This document shows positions 7,961 through 15,579 of a DNA stretch of 29,467 nt, one piece after another. Numbering within the stretch: the stretch's first letter is position 1; every line of letters begins with the position of its first letter. The stretch comes from Sporomusaceae bacterium (lineage in GTDB: Bacteria; Bacillota_C; Negativicutes; Sporomusales_B; UBA7701). The DNA lies in NCBI GenBank assembly GCA_022839045.1, contig JALHDI010000037.1, forward strand, positions 1 through 29,467, read 5' to 3'. Position numbers and translations under genes: made by a program. A model generated the notes under the pieces. That model had not been told where the DNA came from, did no database searches, and saw nothing but the letters and a program-made list of their open reading frames with translations.

Positions 7961-8449
7961 TTATGCGGATATATAGTGTCTGGCGGCAGACGAAAGATTG
8001 GCGGCGAGGCGTTCCAGAAAAACGGCTTGAGCAGGTTCTATCTTTCTTCTGGCGCAATCGATGCAAAAGAATTCTATGCGGTCGAATTCCGGATACTCCT
8101 TCAAATTACCCGACCCTGGGGGCCATTCCATCTTGAAAAGATTGCTCCGGGGCGGGACAGATGTATCGCAATCGCCCTTCACTGCCCAAATATAGATCGT
8201 CCGGCCGTATGCGGGCGCGCTGCCGAGGATGATCGGCTGTCTGGCGACCAGAGCCAGCCCCGTTTCCTCGCAGAATTCGCGGTTGGCCGCTTCAAATACG
8301 GTCTCACCGGCCTCGACCTGGCCTTTGGGTATACTCCAGTAACCGTCGTCCTTGGTCGAATACAGCGGGCCGCCCGGATGGCCGAGGAGCACCTGGCATC
8401 CTTCGTCGATCATGCGGTACATCAGTATCCCCGCACTGGTTTTATGCAT
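7961..8449 (-). CDS. Nudix hydrolase
   Basis: A 162-aa Nudix-fold pyrophosphatase. The Nudix box is complete: G-x5-E-x7-REFCEETGL, from about residue 43 to 65, giving the metal-binding glutamates. The N-terminus (KTSAGILMYR) and the WSIPKGQ segment before the box resemble the bacterial NUDIX proteins annotated as Ap4A or NTP hydrolases. The substrate cannot be predicted. The ATG has a GGGAGG ribosome-binding site, and the gene starts 38 bases after the phoH-like stop, so the two are probably one transcript ending at the terminator just downstream. Confidence 0.9.
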   Translation of the reverse strand: MHKTSAGILMYRMIDEGCQVLLGHPGGPLYSTKDDGYWSIPKGQVEAGETVFEAANREFCEETGLALVARQPIILGSAPAYGRTIYIWAVKGDCDTSVPPRSNLFKMEWPPGSGNLKEYPEFDRIEFFCIDCARRKIEPAQAVFLERLAANLSSAARHYISA

Positions 8450-8487
8450 ATTTCATCCTCCCGTCATTAGCTCGGCTACGGTTGCCG

Positions 8488-9873
8488 TCAGAGCCTTAAA
8501 GCAGCCTCGGCCGCCAGCGGCGACCGCTCGCACTCGTCATGCAACAGCGTCACCTGGAAACACAATTTGGAGCCGCGCATCTTCTCGCTCGCATAGCTGA
8601 GGCCATTGGACCGGCTGTCGAGGAAGGGGTTGTCGATCTGCTCGGGGTCGCCCAGAAGGATTATCTTGGTGCCGATACCCGGCCGGGTGATAACCCCTTT
8701 GGCCTGGCGGGGCGTGGCGTTCTGCATCTCATCGAGGATCATCCAGTACTTATACAGAGAGCGGCCCCGCTGATAGGCCAATGCCTCGGTCTGAATAATC
8801 CGCTTGTCGAACAGCATCTGCACCGTGTCTTCCACCTGGGAGATTTCCTTCGACTCGGTCATCATATGCCCGGACATGATTGTGAATAAGTTGTCCCGGA
8901 CTCCCCGCATATAAGGGCTGATCTTCTCGTTTTCCGATCCGGGCAAAAAACCGATATCTTCGTCCATCGGGATGTTGGGCCGGCAGATGAGCAGGTGATG
9001 ATAATCCCTCGGCCGGCAGTCCAAGTGCTTGTAAAGGCCGACAGCCAGCGAATAGAAGGTTTTCGCCGTACCGGCCGGGCCTTTTATAATTACGAGCGGC
9101 GCTTCATCCGCGCTCATCATCAGGCACTCTTGCATAAAAACCTGACCGATGTTGCGGGGTGAAACGCCGAAAGGATTCCGGTTGCGATATATGAGGTGAA
9201 CCACCTTTTCCCCGTCGAACCGGCCAAGGGCGGTATGGCGGTCGTTGTCGGTCGACCGGATAAGCATGAACTGATTGGTGACGAAACTTGCCGGGCGCAG
9301 GCTGTGTGTATCCTCGTCATATTCGCTCAGAAAAGCAGGCTCGATGGCGTTGGTGTCGTCAAGATGAAATTTATCGATTACCTCTGAAGAAGCGTAAACG
9401 ATAGTCCGCCCGGTATATTGCTGCTCAATGGACGCCACCTTGTCGTTGCGGAAATCCTCGGCCTGGATGCCGAGAATGACTGCTTTGACCCTCATGTTGG
9501 TATCACGGCTCACCAGCACCGTATACCCTTTTTCCTCCGTAATTCCTTTGCACACCTGGAGAATGCGGTTATCGGCCTTGGTCCGGTCCCAGTGAGGCGG
9601 CATGACAGTTTCCAGACAATTGCATTCAATCTGCAGCATCCCGCCCTGGTCATTGAGCCGCACCCCGGCAAGGAGATCGCCCTGCGTCCGCAGGTCGTCG
9701 ATTATCCTGCTTACCTGGCGGCTGTGGGCGCCGCGCTCGGACGACTCGGACTTGAACCGGTCGAGTTCTTCCAAGACCACTTCGGGAATAATTACCATGT
9801 GCTCGTTAAATGCGAAGATAGCCTGTGGAGAATACAGCAAAACATTCGTATCAAGCACGAAGTACTTGTTCAG
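8488..9873 (-). CDS. phoH: PIN-PhoH family ATPase (PhoH2-like)
   Basis: About 461 aa. An N-terminal PIN nuclease domain (YFVLDTNVLLYSP with the first catalytic Asp, IIPEVVLEELDRFK) is joined to a C-terminal PhoH ATPase domain (Walker A GPAGTAKT near residue 265; Walker B-like WMILDEMQNATP; LLGDPEQID). PhoH2 proteins of this layout act as ATP-dependent RNA helicase/RNases. The start is unusual: relatives begin just before VLDTNVL, and AAGGGGG lies 7 bases before a CTG at 9873 (ATT at 9876 is the alternative). The only conventional in-frame start upstream is TTG at 9981, which adds 36 residues that look non-coding and has a poorly spaced ribosome-binding site. It is probably co-transcribed with the Nudix gene. 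Confidence 0.88.
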   Translation of the reverse strand: MNKYFVLDTNVLLYSPQAIFAFNEHMVIIPEVVLEELDRFKSESSERGAHSRQVSRIIDDLRTQGDLLAGVRLNDQGGMLQIECNCLETVMPPHWDRTKADNRILQVCKGITEEKGYTVLVSRDTNMRVKAVILGIQAEDFRNDKVASIEQQYTGRTIVYASSEVIDKFHLDDTNAIEPAFLSEYDEDTHSLRPASFVTNQFMLIRSTDNDRHTALGRFDGEKVVHLIYRNRNPFGVSPRNIGQVFMQECLMMSADEAPLVIIKGPAGTAKTFYSLAVGLYKHLDCRPRDYHHLLICRPNIPMDEDIGFLPGSENEKISPYMRGVRDNLFTIMSGHMMTESKEISQVEDTVQMLFDKRIIQTEALAYQRGRSLYKYWMILDEMQNATPRQAKGVITRPGIGTKIILLGDPEQIDNPFLDSRSNGLSYASEKMRGSKLCFQVTLLHDECERSPLAAEAALRL

Positions 9874-9890
9874 AATAGGTCCCCCTTCTT
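9874..9890 (-). promoter_or_regulatory. ribosome-binding site supporting a non-ATG start of phoH
   Basis: On the minus strand AAGAAGGGGG (9890-9881) is followed by ACCTATT and then CTG AAC AAG, the beginning of the PIN domain. The spacing of 7 bases is ideal for CTG, and 4 bases for the in-frame ATT. No ATG, GTG or TTG codon exists between here and 9979. Confidence 0.5.
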
Positions 9891-10060
9891 TGCTGAATGA
9901 TGCCGGACGTGAACGGATTTGCCTAAAACCGGCCTGTCCGGACTCCCGCTTTATCTGATCCTCTTGCCGCCGTGAAATCAAATGACCAATTTCTCGCCCC
10001 CCGTTAGCTTCATGTATCCCAAATATGTAATTCTTCCTCTTCTAACCCGGCCCCTTTTAC

Positions 10061-10088
10061 TTAACATAATATTAAACAGAATTTAACA
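10061..10088. promoter_or_regulatory. PhoP-box-like repeats upstream of phoH
   Basis: On the plus strand TTAACA (10061), TTAAAC (10072) and TTAACA (10083) repeat with exactly 11-bp spacing. The array lies about 80-190 bases upstream of the phoH-like gene (minus strand) and downstream of a 29-codon ORF on the same strand. The TTAA core is a palindrome, so either orientation is possible. No well-placed -10 was found. Confidence 0.4.
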
Positions 10089-10116
10089 TTTCTTTGCCGG
10101 CACACTCGAAATCAGC

Positions 10117-10150
10117 GATAACCGGCACCCGTTAACGGGTGCCGGTTATC
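10117..10150. repeat. 34-bp perfect palindrome
   Basis: The half-site GATAACCGGCACCCGTT is followed directly by its exact reverse complement. It would form a 15-16 bp hairpin with almost no loop, or serve as a two-fold protein site. Neither side has a T-run, so it is not a standard rho-independent terminator, although it lies about 43 bases beyond the 29-codon ORF and could still stop or stabilise that transcript. Confidence 0.85.
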
Positions 10151-10192
10151 ATTTGCACAAGGCAGCAGCTTGCTACAAGGCTCTTTATTCGC

Positions 10193-10282
10193 CTAGCGGT
10201 GCCTGGGAAGATAAGCGTACATGTAAACAAGAAAACTCAGGGTGACAACGCCGGTTATTATCAGTCCGTAAACGACAATCAT
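10193..10282 (-). CDS. 29-aa single-pass membrane peptide, unknown
   Basis: ATG at 10282 preceded by AGGTGGGGATAGG, reading through 29 codons to TAG. The product starts MIVVYGLIITGVV and continues with LSFLVYMYAYLPRHR, one hydrophobic helix of about 20 residues followed by a basic tail, which predicts an inner-membrane peptide with the C-terminus in the cytoplasm. The length and the aromatic/basic end are reminiscent of KdpF, but no kdp genes are in view and the match is only in style. A palindrome lies downstream. The good ribosome-binding site and fully hydrophobic composition are the main reasons for calling it. Confidence 0.5.
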   Translation of the reverse strand: MIVVYGLIITGVVTLSFLVYMYAYLPRHR

Positions 10283-10390
10283 ATCCTATCCCCACCTGCT
10301 GTATAATGCTCTATTCTATGCTCATCCGCCCGCCTTGGTTCGACAATTGGGCGAAGCACGCAAAATACAATCAATACCTGCCGCCAAACA

Positions 10391-10410
10391 CCGGCAGAGC
10401 CGTCTGCCGG
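10391..10410. repeat. 8-bp GC hairpin before the kinase promoter
   Basis: CCGGCAGA pairs with TCTGCCGG across the loop GCCG. There is no T-run on either strand, so it is not a clear terminator. It stands just upstream of the PhoP-box-like array at 10417. Confidence 0.4.
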
Positions 10411-10416
10411 CCCGGG

Positions 10417-10451
10417 TTAATGAAAAATTAACCTGTCCTTAATCTTATAAT
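10417..10451 (+). promoter_or_regulatory. PhoP-box-like promoter of the CheA-like kinase operon
   Basis: TTAATG (10417), TTAACC (10428) and TTAATC (10439) repeat every 11 bp, and a perfect -10, TATAAT, follows at 10446-10451. The -10 lies 12 bases after the second repeat, the spacing expected for PhoP/PhoB activation in place of a -35. The kinase start is 72 bases further on. Another TATAAT at 10477-10482 is an alternative -10. Confidence 0.5.
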
Positions 10452-10523
10452 CCTGTTATTTTCTACTATGATTTTCTATAATCGAACCATAATCATCCAA
10501 TTCGACATCTCGCAGGTGACAAG

Positions 10524-13500
10524 ATGCGCTTACTGTGCGAACCCGCGGTCCGGGTGATGAACCGGCTGAAATACGTATACAAGTTTGCCCTCATAGGGTT
10601 TCTGATCGTTATGCAGGCAGCGGTTCTTATTTATCTGCTTGTCGCGGAGCTGAACAAGAACATCGACTTTGCCGCCCGGGAGCGGCTCGGTCTGACGTAC
10701 AACCGCGCTCTTGTCGCCCTTCTGAACGAAGCCCAGGGTTACCGCAGTCTCCAGTATTCCTATGCGATAGAGGGTCGGCCGGCCGGAGAGGCCCTGCGGG
10801 AAAAGCAGGCGAAAGTGGATGCCGCGCTGGAAGCGGTGGCGGACGCGGACCGGCTTGTCGGCCCGGAACTGGATATGACGTGGAAACTGCAGGTACTGCG
10901 CGGCGAATGGGCGGCTCTTAAACAGGAGACAGCTCAGTTCGGGCCCGCCCGCGCCAACGTCGCTTTCGAACTCCATACCCGTTGGCTCAGTCAGATAACC
11001 GCGCTGATGCAGCATGCCGGCTATTCGTCGAATCTGGCCCTGGACGCCGACTTGGATACCGCCCATCTTAGCGATTCGGTGCTGCGCAAACTGCCGTTGC
11101 TTATCGATGTGCTGGGACAGGCCGCCGGTCTTGTCGCCCTCTTGCCCGATAGCGGGAATGCCGCACTCCCCGATAAAGACAGGCTCCTGGCGGTGGCCGG
11201 ACTCATTCGCTCCACCTTGCAGCAAGCCGACCAGAACGCGCAAACCGTTTTCCGGCGCAATGAGGCGGTTAGGGCCCGGCTAAAGGCGCTCAATGACACG
11301 GTCAACGACTCTGTGCCCATTTACGTCTGGAACTTCGAGCAAAAGGCGGACGGGCTGCAAGGGCAGAACATCCCGCGACAGCTTCTGATCAGCGCCGGCG
11401 ATCGGGCAATAGCCAGCACCTTGGCCTTGTACACCGAAGAGCTGAACGCCATCGAACAACTAATCGACTTGCGCGTCGCCCGCTTTTCGCGCGACCGGAA
11501 CATAGTCACCGGTTTTACCGTAGGCATTCTGTTGCTGGTGTGCTACCTTTTTCTGGCCTTCGACATGTCGGTACGCAAAGGCGTATATCAGCTCAACACC
11601 CTGATGGACTCGGCCGCAAAAGGAGATCTGGCTGCCAGGGGCGCCATCCATTCGCAAGATGAGTTGGGGTCTTTGACGCGGTCTATCAATAGCATGCTGC
11701 AGTCGCTGGAAACGATGTACGAAGAAGTGCGGCAATCCCGGGACCGACTGGAAATCTGGAATCAGGAACTCGAAATGAAGGTGGCGGAGAGAACCGCCTC
11801 GATGCGGAACCTGCTCGACCACGCCGGCCAGGGCTTCCTCTCGTTTGGCGACAATCTGCGGGTTGCCGGCGAATACAGCGCCGAGTGCGCGGCGATCTTC
11901 AGGCGGGAGATTTCGGGGGCGGCGGTGGCGGAACTGTTTTACCCGGAAGACAACAACCAGCAAATGTTTTTGGAAGCACTGTTCCGCAAGATTTTTACCG
12001 AGAAAGACCCGCTTTTGCGGGATACGTATTTTACCTTGTTGCCGGATGAACTAATCATAGACGAAAGCTACATCGGCGTCGCCTATAAATTCATCGACAA
12101 CCCTGCGGTTCCCGGTCAGAAGGAAATCATGCTTATCCTAACCGACAGGACACGGCAAAAGGCGTTGGAAGCCGAGATGCAAGAGGAAAAGGACATCCTC
12201 GCAATGATTGTGCGGGTAGTAACCCATGCCGGAGATTTCTTCACCACCGTCCACCAGTATTCGGCTTTTTGCCTGGAGGAATTGCCGTATCTTCTGAACG
12301 GCAACAGTCCGGTCGAGGACAAGCTCGCTACCATCTTCCGCATAGTGCACACTTTCAAGGGAACCTTCGGACAGTTGGGGCTGCGCAACGCGGTGAAGGA
12401 ACTGCATGAAATGGAAGGTTTCTTGACCAGGATCCGGGCCGAAGGAAACGCCGATTGCGGCGAAGACGACTTCACCAAACGGTTTGACCCGTATCCCCCG
12501 GCGAAGATGCTCGATTGGCTGGATAAAGATATGACCATCTTGAAAGAAACCCTCGGCGAGGCCTTTTTCGCCCAGGAAGACACCTTAGTCGTCGACGGCG
12601 CCAAGCTACTGGATATTGAGGAAAAAATCGAACGTCTCCTGGCGCCCGCCGAATGCCGACAACTTATCCCGGCGCTGCGGAGCCTGAGGTATAAGCCGTT
12701 CAAGGAACTGCTCCAGTCTTATCCCGAGTATGTAATGACTTTGGCCGACAAAAACGGCAAGATGATTAAACAAGTCGTCGTCGACGGCGGCGAAACACCG
12801 GTCGACCCCATTAAGTACGGCCACTTCGCCAAAGTGTTGGGGCATGTATTCCGCAACGCCGTGACCCACGGTTTGGAAACCCCGGACGAACGGCTGGCGG
12901 CCGGTAAAGGCGAAAGCGGCTGCATACGCTGTCGAATCACCGAGCAAGCGGGGGAACTGATGGTGATAATCGCCGACGACGGGCGGGGGATAGATCCGAA
13001 TCGTATCCGGACGATCGCCGTGAATAAGGGAATATGCGACGAACGAGCGGCCGCCGCTCTCGCGGACGCGGCAGCCATCGAACTCATTTTTGCCGACGGC
13101 TTCTCCGGGGCGGACGAGATCGACGAGCTTGCCGGGCGCGGGGTGGGCTTATCGGCGGTAAAGTCCGAACTCGCAAAGCTTGGCGGGTCCCTAGAGGTGG
13201 ACACTGCGGTGGGAAGCGGCACGGAATTCCGCTTCTTCCTACCCTTGCCGGCTCGGGAACTCCCTGAATCGGACACCTTGCTGGAAGCTGCCAAACCGCT
13301 GCTGAACGCAGCGAAGGACTATCTTCTAAAGAACACCGGCCTGCCGGTCGGGGAATGGACTCACACCGGTGGCGCTCCGGAAGGCAAGCTGCCGCTGCGC
13401 AAGATCACGACCTTCGTCGATATCAAGGGTATTGTAAGCGGCAAGCTGGTTGTAAGTGCTGACGAGCCGCTGGTGAGACGACTGGCCGCCGTCGGCGACG

Positions 13501-13733
13501 GCGTTCCCCCGCAGCCGGAGGATAAATGGCTGGAAAGCTTACTCGCCCAGGCGTCCGGCGAAATAATCAAAGAAGCCCTGGCCCGGGTGCCGCGTTGGGA
13601 TGACGCCGTAAAGGCGGAGGCGTTGGTCACCATTCTGGCGGATGACGCTTCGGCCAAGTACCCGCAAGCGGCTGCGCTGACGTGGACGCTCGAAACCGGC
13701 TCAGGGCGGATTAATATAAGTCTGCTATATTAA
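10524..13733 (+). CDS. membrane CheA-like histidine kinase with HPt and CheX-like C-terminus
   Basis: A 1069-aa sensor kinase. The order is: TM1 about 21-42; an extracytoplasmic helical sensor of some 285 residues; TM2 about 326-346; HAMP to about 400 (DELGSLTRSINSML); coiled coil; a PAS-like region 430-550; an HPt domain with phosphoacceptor His609 in HTFKG; and a CheA-type HATPase (N-box near 774-780 FRNAVTHG, DDGRGID 818-824, GFSGADEI, GRGVGL 871-876). The CheW-like domain that normally follows is absent. In its place residues 920-1069 resemble CheX, but where CheX has ExxN this copy reads ESLL. The CheA P1/HATPase order without CheW implies that it works without a chemoreceptor array. The start ATG has AGGTG at 5 bases; ATG at codon 12 is an alternative. 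It heads a four-gene operon. Confidence 0.88.
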   Translation: MRLLCEPAVRVMNRLKYVYKFALIGFLIVMQAAVLIYLLVAELNKNIDFAARERLGLTYNRALVALLNEAQGYRSLQYSYAIEGRPAGEALREKQAKVDAALEAVADADRLVGPELDMTWKLQVLRGEWAALKQETAQFGPARANVAFELHTRWLSQITALMQHAGYSSNLALDADLDTAHLSDSVLRKLPLLIDVLGQAAGLVALLPDSGNAALPDKDRLLAVAGLIRSTLQQADQNAQTVFRRNEAVRARLKALNDTVNDSVPIYVWNFEQKADGLQGQNIPRQLLISAGDRAIASTLALYTEELNAIEQLIDLRVARFSRDRNIVTGFTVGILLLVCYLFLAFDMSVRKGVYQLNTLMDSAAKGDLAARGAIHSQDELGSLTRSINSMLQSLETMYEEVRQSRDRLEIWNQELEMKVAERTASMRNLLDHAGQGFLSFGDNLRVAGEYSAECAAIFRREISGAAVAELFYPEDNNQQMFLEALFRKIFTEKDPLLRDTYFTLLPDELIIDESYIGVAYKFIDNPAVPGQKEIMLILTDRTRQKALEAEMQEEKDILAMIVRVVTHAGDFFTTVHQYSAFCLEELPYLLNGNSPVEDKLATIFRIVHTFKGTFGQLGLRNAVKELHEMEGFLTRIRAEGNADCGEDDFTKRFDPYPPAKMLDWLDKDMTILKETLGEAFFAQEDTLVVDGAKLLDIEEKIERLLAPAECRQLIPALRSLRYKPFKELLQSYPEYVMTLADKNGKMIKQVVVDGGETPVDPIKYGHFAKVLGHVFRNAVTHGLETPDERLAAGKGESGCIRCRITEQAGELMVIIADDGRGIDPNRIRTIAVNKGICDERAAAALADAAAIELIFADGFSGADEIDELAGRGVGLSAVKSELAKLGGSLEVDTAVGSGTEFRFFLPLPARELPESDTLLEAAKPLLNAAKDYLLKNTGLPVGEWTHTGGAPEGKLPLRKITTFVDIKGIVSGKLVVSADEPLVRRLAAVGDGVPPQPEDKWLESLLAQASGEIIKEALARVPRWDDAVKAEALVTILADDASAKYPQAAALTWTLETGSGRINISLLY

Positions 13734-13753
13734 AGAACGAAAGGATGACAACA

Positions 13754-14140
13754 ATGGCTCGAATCCTGATAGTCGACGACTCGATAATGATGCGAAAAAC
13801 GCTCCGCACCATCCTCCAGCGGGCCGGCCACACAATCGAAGCCGAAGCCGCCAACGGGGAACAGGCGATATTGCAGTATACCAGCCATCGCCCGGACTTG
13901 GTCACCCTCGACATTACCATGCCGGGAATAAACGGGATCGAGGTAATCAAACGGATTAAGGAGATCGACCCGGCGGCAAATGTTGTCATTGTCAGTGCCC
14001 TGGGGCAAAAGCGCACAGTTTTTGAGGCCCTTCAGAGCGGGGCGAAGAATTACATTCTTAAACCGGTAACCGAAGATAAATTGTTGTCGGTTGTCAATAT
14101 GGTTTTGGCGCACTCCTGCGATTCTTCAACCCCCGCCTGA
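13754..14140 (+). CDS. CheY-like single-domain response regulator
   Basis: A 128-aa receiver domain with no output domain. The acidic pair is D8-D9 (ILIVDDS), the phosphoacceptor is D53 (LDITMPG), the switch Ser is in VIVSAL, and the conserved Lys is in YILKPV. I place the start at the second ATG (13754), which has AGG 8 bases before it; the ATG at 13745 abuts the AAAGG and would add three residues. It starts 20 bases after the kinase stop and is the obvious acceptor for phosphate from the HPt His609. With no output domain it must act by binding a partner. Confidence 0.93.
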   Translation: MARILIVDDSIMMRKTLRTILQRAGHTIEAEAANGEQAILQYTSHRPDLVTLDITMPGINGIEVIKRIKEIDPAANVVIVSALGQKRTVFEALQSGAKNYILKPVTEDKLLSVVNMVLAHSCDSSTPA

Positions 14141-14228
14141 ACATAGGCGACGCAGAAAAACTCAAGCTTGGCGGCATGGGCAAGGGCCAATTATCAAGTC
14201 GGCGGGGCAAAGGAAAAGGAGAAGAAGC

Positions 14229-15107
14229 ATGCTTGACCAATATTTCATCCACTATCTTCTTAACAAGGGAACCCTCACCCACGAGCAGGTGTATGAGGTG
14301 CTCAAATACGAACGGTCGGCGCGGGTCAAGCTGGGTTTGCTGGCGATGAACGCCGGCCTCATGACGGCCGCACAGGTTGAGGAGGTGCACAACCTGCAGC
14401 GCAGCCGGGACAAGCAGTTCGGTGTGCTGGCTGTCGAGCAAAGCTATCTCAGTAACGAGCAACTGACCGGCTTGCTGGAAACCCAGGAGCGGGGGCACCT
14501 GTCGGTTATGCAGGCGGTGGTGGACAAAGGCTTCCTTTCGCTTGCGCAATTAGCGGAACACCTGGCCGCTTTTCGGCGCGACAATGAATTAACCGAGGAA
14601 GAGTGGCAAGCGACTCAGGCGGTGGATACCGATAAGATAATCAGGCTGCTGGTCGACTTTCCTGCGGCGGGCGATATGGCGGAAATCTATTATGACTATA
14701 TCTCGCTCCTCTTCCGGAACATCGTCCGCTTCCTTGACGACAGCCCGGTAATCATTTGGCCGTCGCCTCCGAAAGATAGTAATCCCCAGAACTGGATAGT
14801 ACGGCAGACCATGGCCGGCGACGTCAATATTTCCACAGGTCTGGCGATGGATGAGTCTGTGCTGCTGGAAGTGGCTTCCCGCTTCAGCGGCGAGATTCTG
14901 CAGCAGGTTGACGAACTGGCCACCGACAGCGTCGCCGAATTTCTTAATGTCCACAACGGCATATTCGGCGGTAACCTGTCTGAGCTAGGCATCGCGGTCG
15001 ATCTGCAGCCGCAGCAAAATTGCAAAACCGTGGACTTGGACGACAAAACGAGGTATCGCGTTTCGATAGGGCTGTCCTTCGGCCGGATAGACGTGCTGCT
15101 GTCATAG
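14229..15107 (+). CDS. CheX-like phosphatase with MshEN-like N-terminal repeats
   Basis: A 292-aa protein. The start is the ATG at 14229 behind AAGGAG. Residues 1-117 consist of four helical repeats of the type found in GspE/MshE N-termini; the second (34-57, KLGLLAMNAG...VHNLQ) and third (63-86, QFGVLAVEQS...LLETQ) follow the 24-residue MshEN c-di-GMP motif, RLGxxLVxxG then L-x3-L-x2-Q, with some substitutions. Residues 150-290 resemble CheX, a CheY-P phosphatase, and keep the catalytic ExxN as E237 and N240 (EFLNVHNG). It is encoded directly after the CheY-like gene, so it is likely the phosphatase that resets it, perhaps under c-di-GMP control. The CheX assignment is firmer than the MshEN one. 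Confidence 0.75.
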   Translation: MLDQYFIHYLLNKGTLTHEQVYEVLKYERSARVKLGLLAMNAGLMTAAQVEEVHNLQRSRDKQFGVLAVEQSYLSNEQLTGLLETQERGHLSVMQAVVDKGFLSLAQLAEHLAAFRRDNELTEEEWQATQAVDTDKIIRLLVDFPAAGDMAEIYYDYISLLFRNIVRFLDDSPVIIWPSPPKDSNPQNWIVRQTMAGDVNISTGLAMDESVLLEVASRFSGEILQQVDELATDSVAEFLNVHNGIFGGNLSELGIAVDLQPQQNCKTVDLDDKTRYRVSIGLSFGRIDVLLS

Positions 15108-15172
15108 CCCCCGGCGGCGGCCTTAAACATAACTCCGCACGATGCCAAATGAAAAAAACAGGAGGTTAGGTC

Positions 15173-15451
15173 ATGGATAATACGATCGATAAAAAAACCG
15201 TCGAATCGCTCGCCCCGTTGATCGCCTCGAAGACCGGCATTGACGACAATTTTGCCTTGGTGGCCCGGAAAGTCATTGCCGACTATGTCGGCGCAAAAAA
15301 AATCATTCACGAGTACAACGAAACGGCGGAGCGAGCGGCCAAAAAAAAGGTGAAATCGCCCAAGGAAAAAAAAACCGCTGGCGGCAAGAATCGTCAGAAG
15401 GACGGCCTGACGGCAGGCAAGAAAATGGCTAAAAAGGTTGTCGGCGAATAA
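15173..15451 (+). CDS. small lysine-rich protein, unknown
   Basis: A 92-aa protein with a strong AGGAGG ribosome-binding site. The first 50 residues are predicted helical (LAPLIASKTGIDDNFALVAR, then a second helix). The last 45 are rich in lysine (KKKVKSPKEKKTAGGK), like the tails of histone H1-like or nucleic-acid-binding proteins. No known domain is recognised and there are no cysteines. It is the last gene of the kinase operon and is followed by a terminator. Its charge suggests binding to nucleic acid or polyphosphate, which is inference. Confidence 0.7.
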   Translation: MDNTIDKKTVESLAPLIASKTGIDDNFALVARKVIADYVGAKKIIHEYNETAERAAKKKVKSPKEKKTAGGKNRQKDGLTAGKKMAKKVVGE

Positions 15452-15485
15452 CACGCCTAAGGAAATACTCCCTATATAATACAAA

Positions 15486-15511
15486 ATGACCGGCAACCGC
15501 CGGTTCTTCTT
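15486..15511 (+). terminator. terminator of the kinase operon, possibly bidirectional
   Basis: ACCGGC pairs with GCCGGT across AACC (15489-15504), followed by TCTTCTT on the plus strand. On the minus strand the same hairpin is followed by CATTTTG, so it may also end the yvyF-like transcript coming from the other side. Confidence 0.65.
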
Positions 15512-15579
15512 ACGGAATGGTCGGACCGGAAAACAACATCCGGAACGGCCATTCCCTTATATACGAATACCTGGGATCG

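Larger units (their letters stand above)
9874..10523. other. intergenic region between phoH and the kinase operon
   Basis: This 650-bp stretch holds the possible N-terminal extension of phoH, two PhoP-box-like arrays, a 34-bp perfect palindrome, a 29-codon ORF on the minus strand and a GC hairpin. Each is listed separately. I see no larger gene in it. Confidence 0.6.

Noticed and set aside
7874..8470. Plus-strand open frame of 198 codons opposite the Nudix gene
   Set aside because: The minus strand carries a complete Nudix box, a ribosome-binding site and a terminator.
14091..14228. N-terminal extension of the CheX-like protein
   Set aside because: It overlaps the CheY-like gene in another frame, is Arg-rich, and the AAGGAG site sits at the ATG at 14229.
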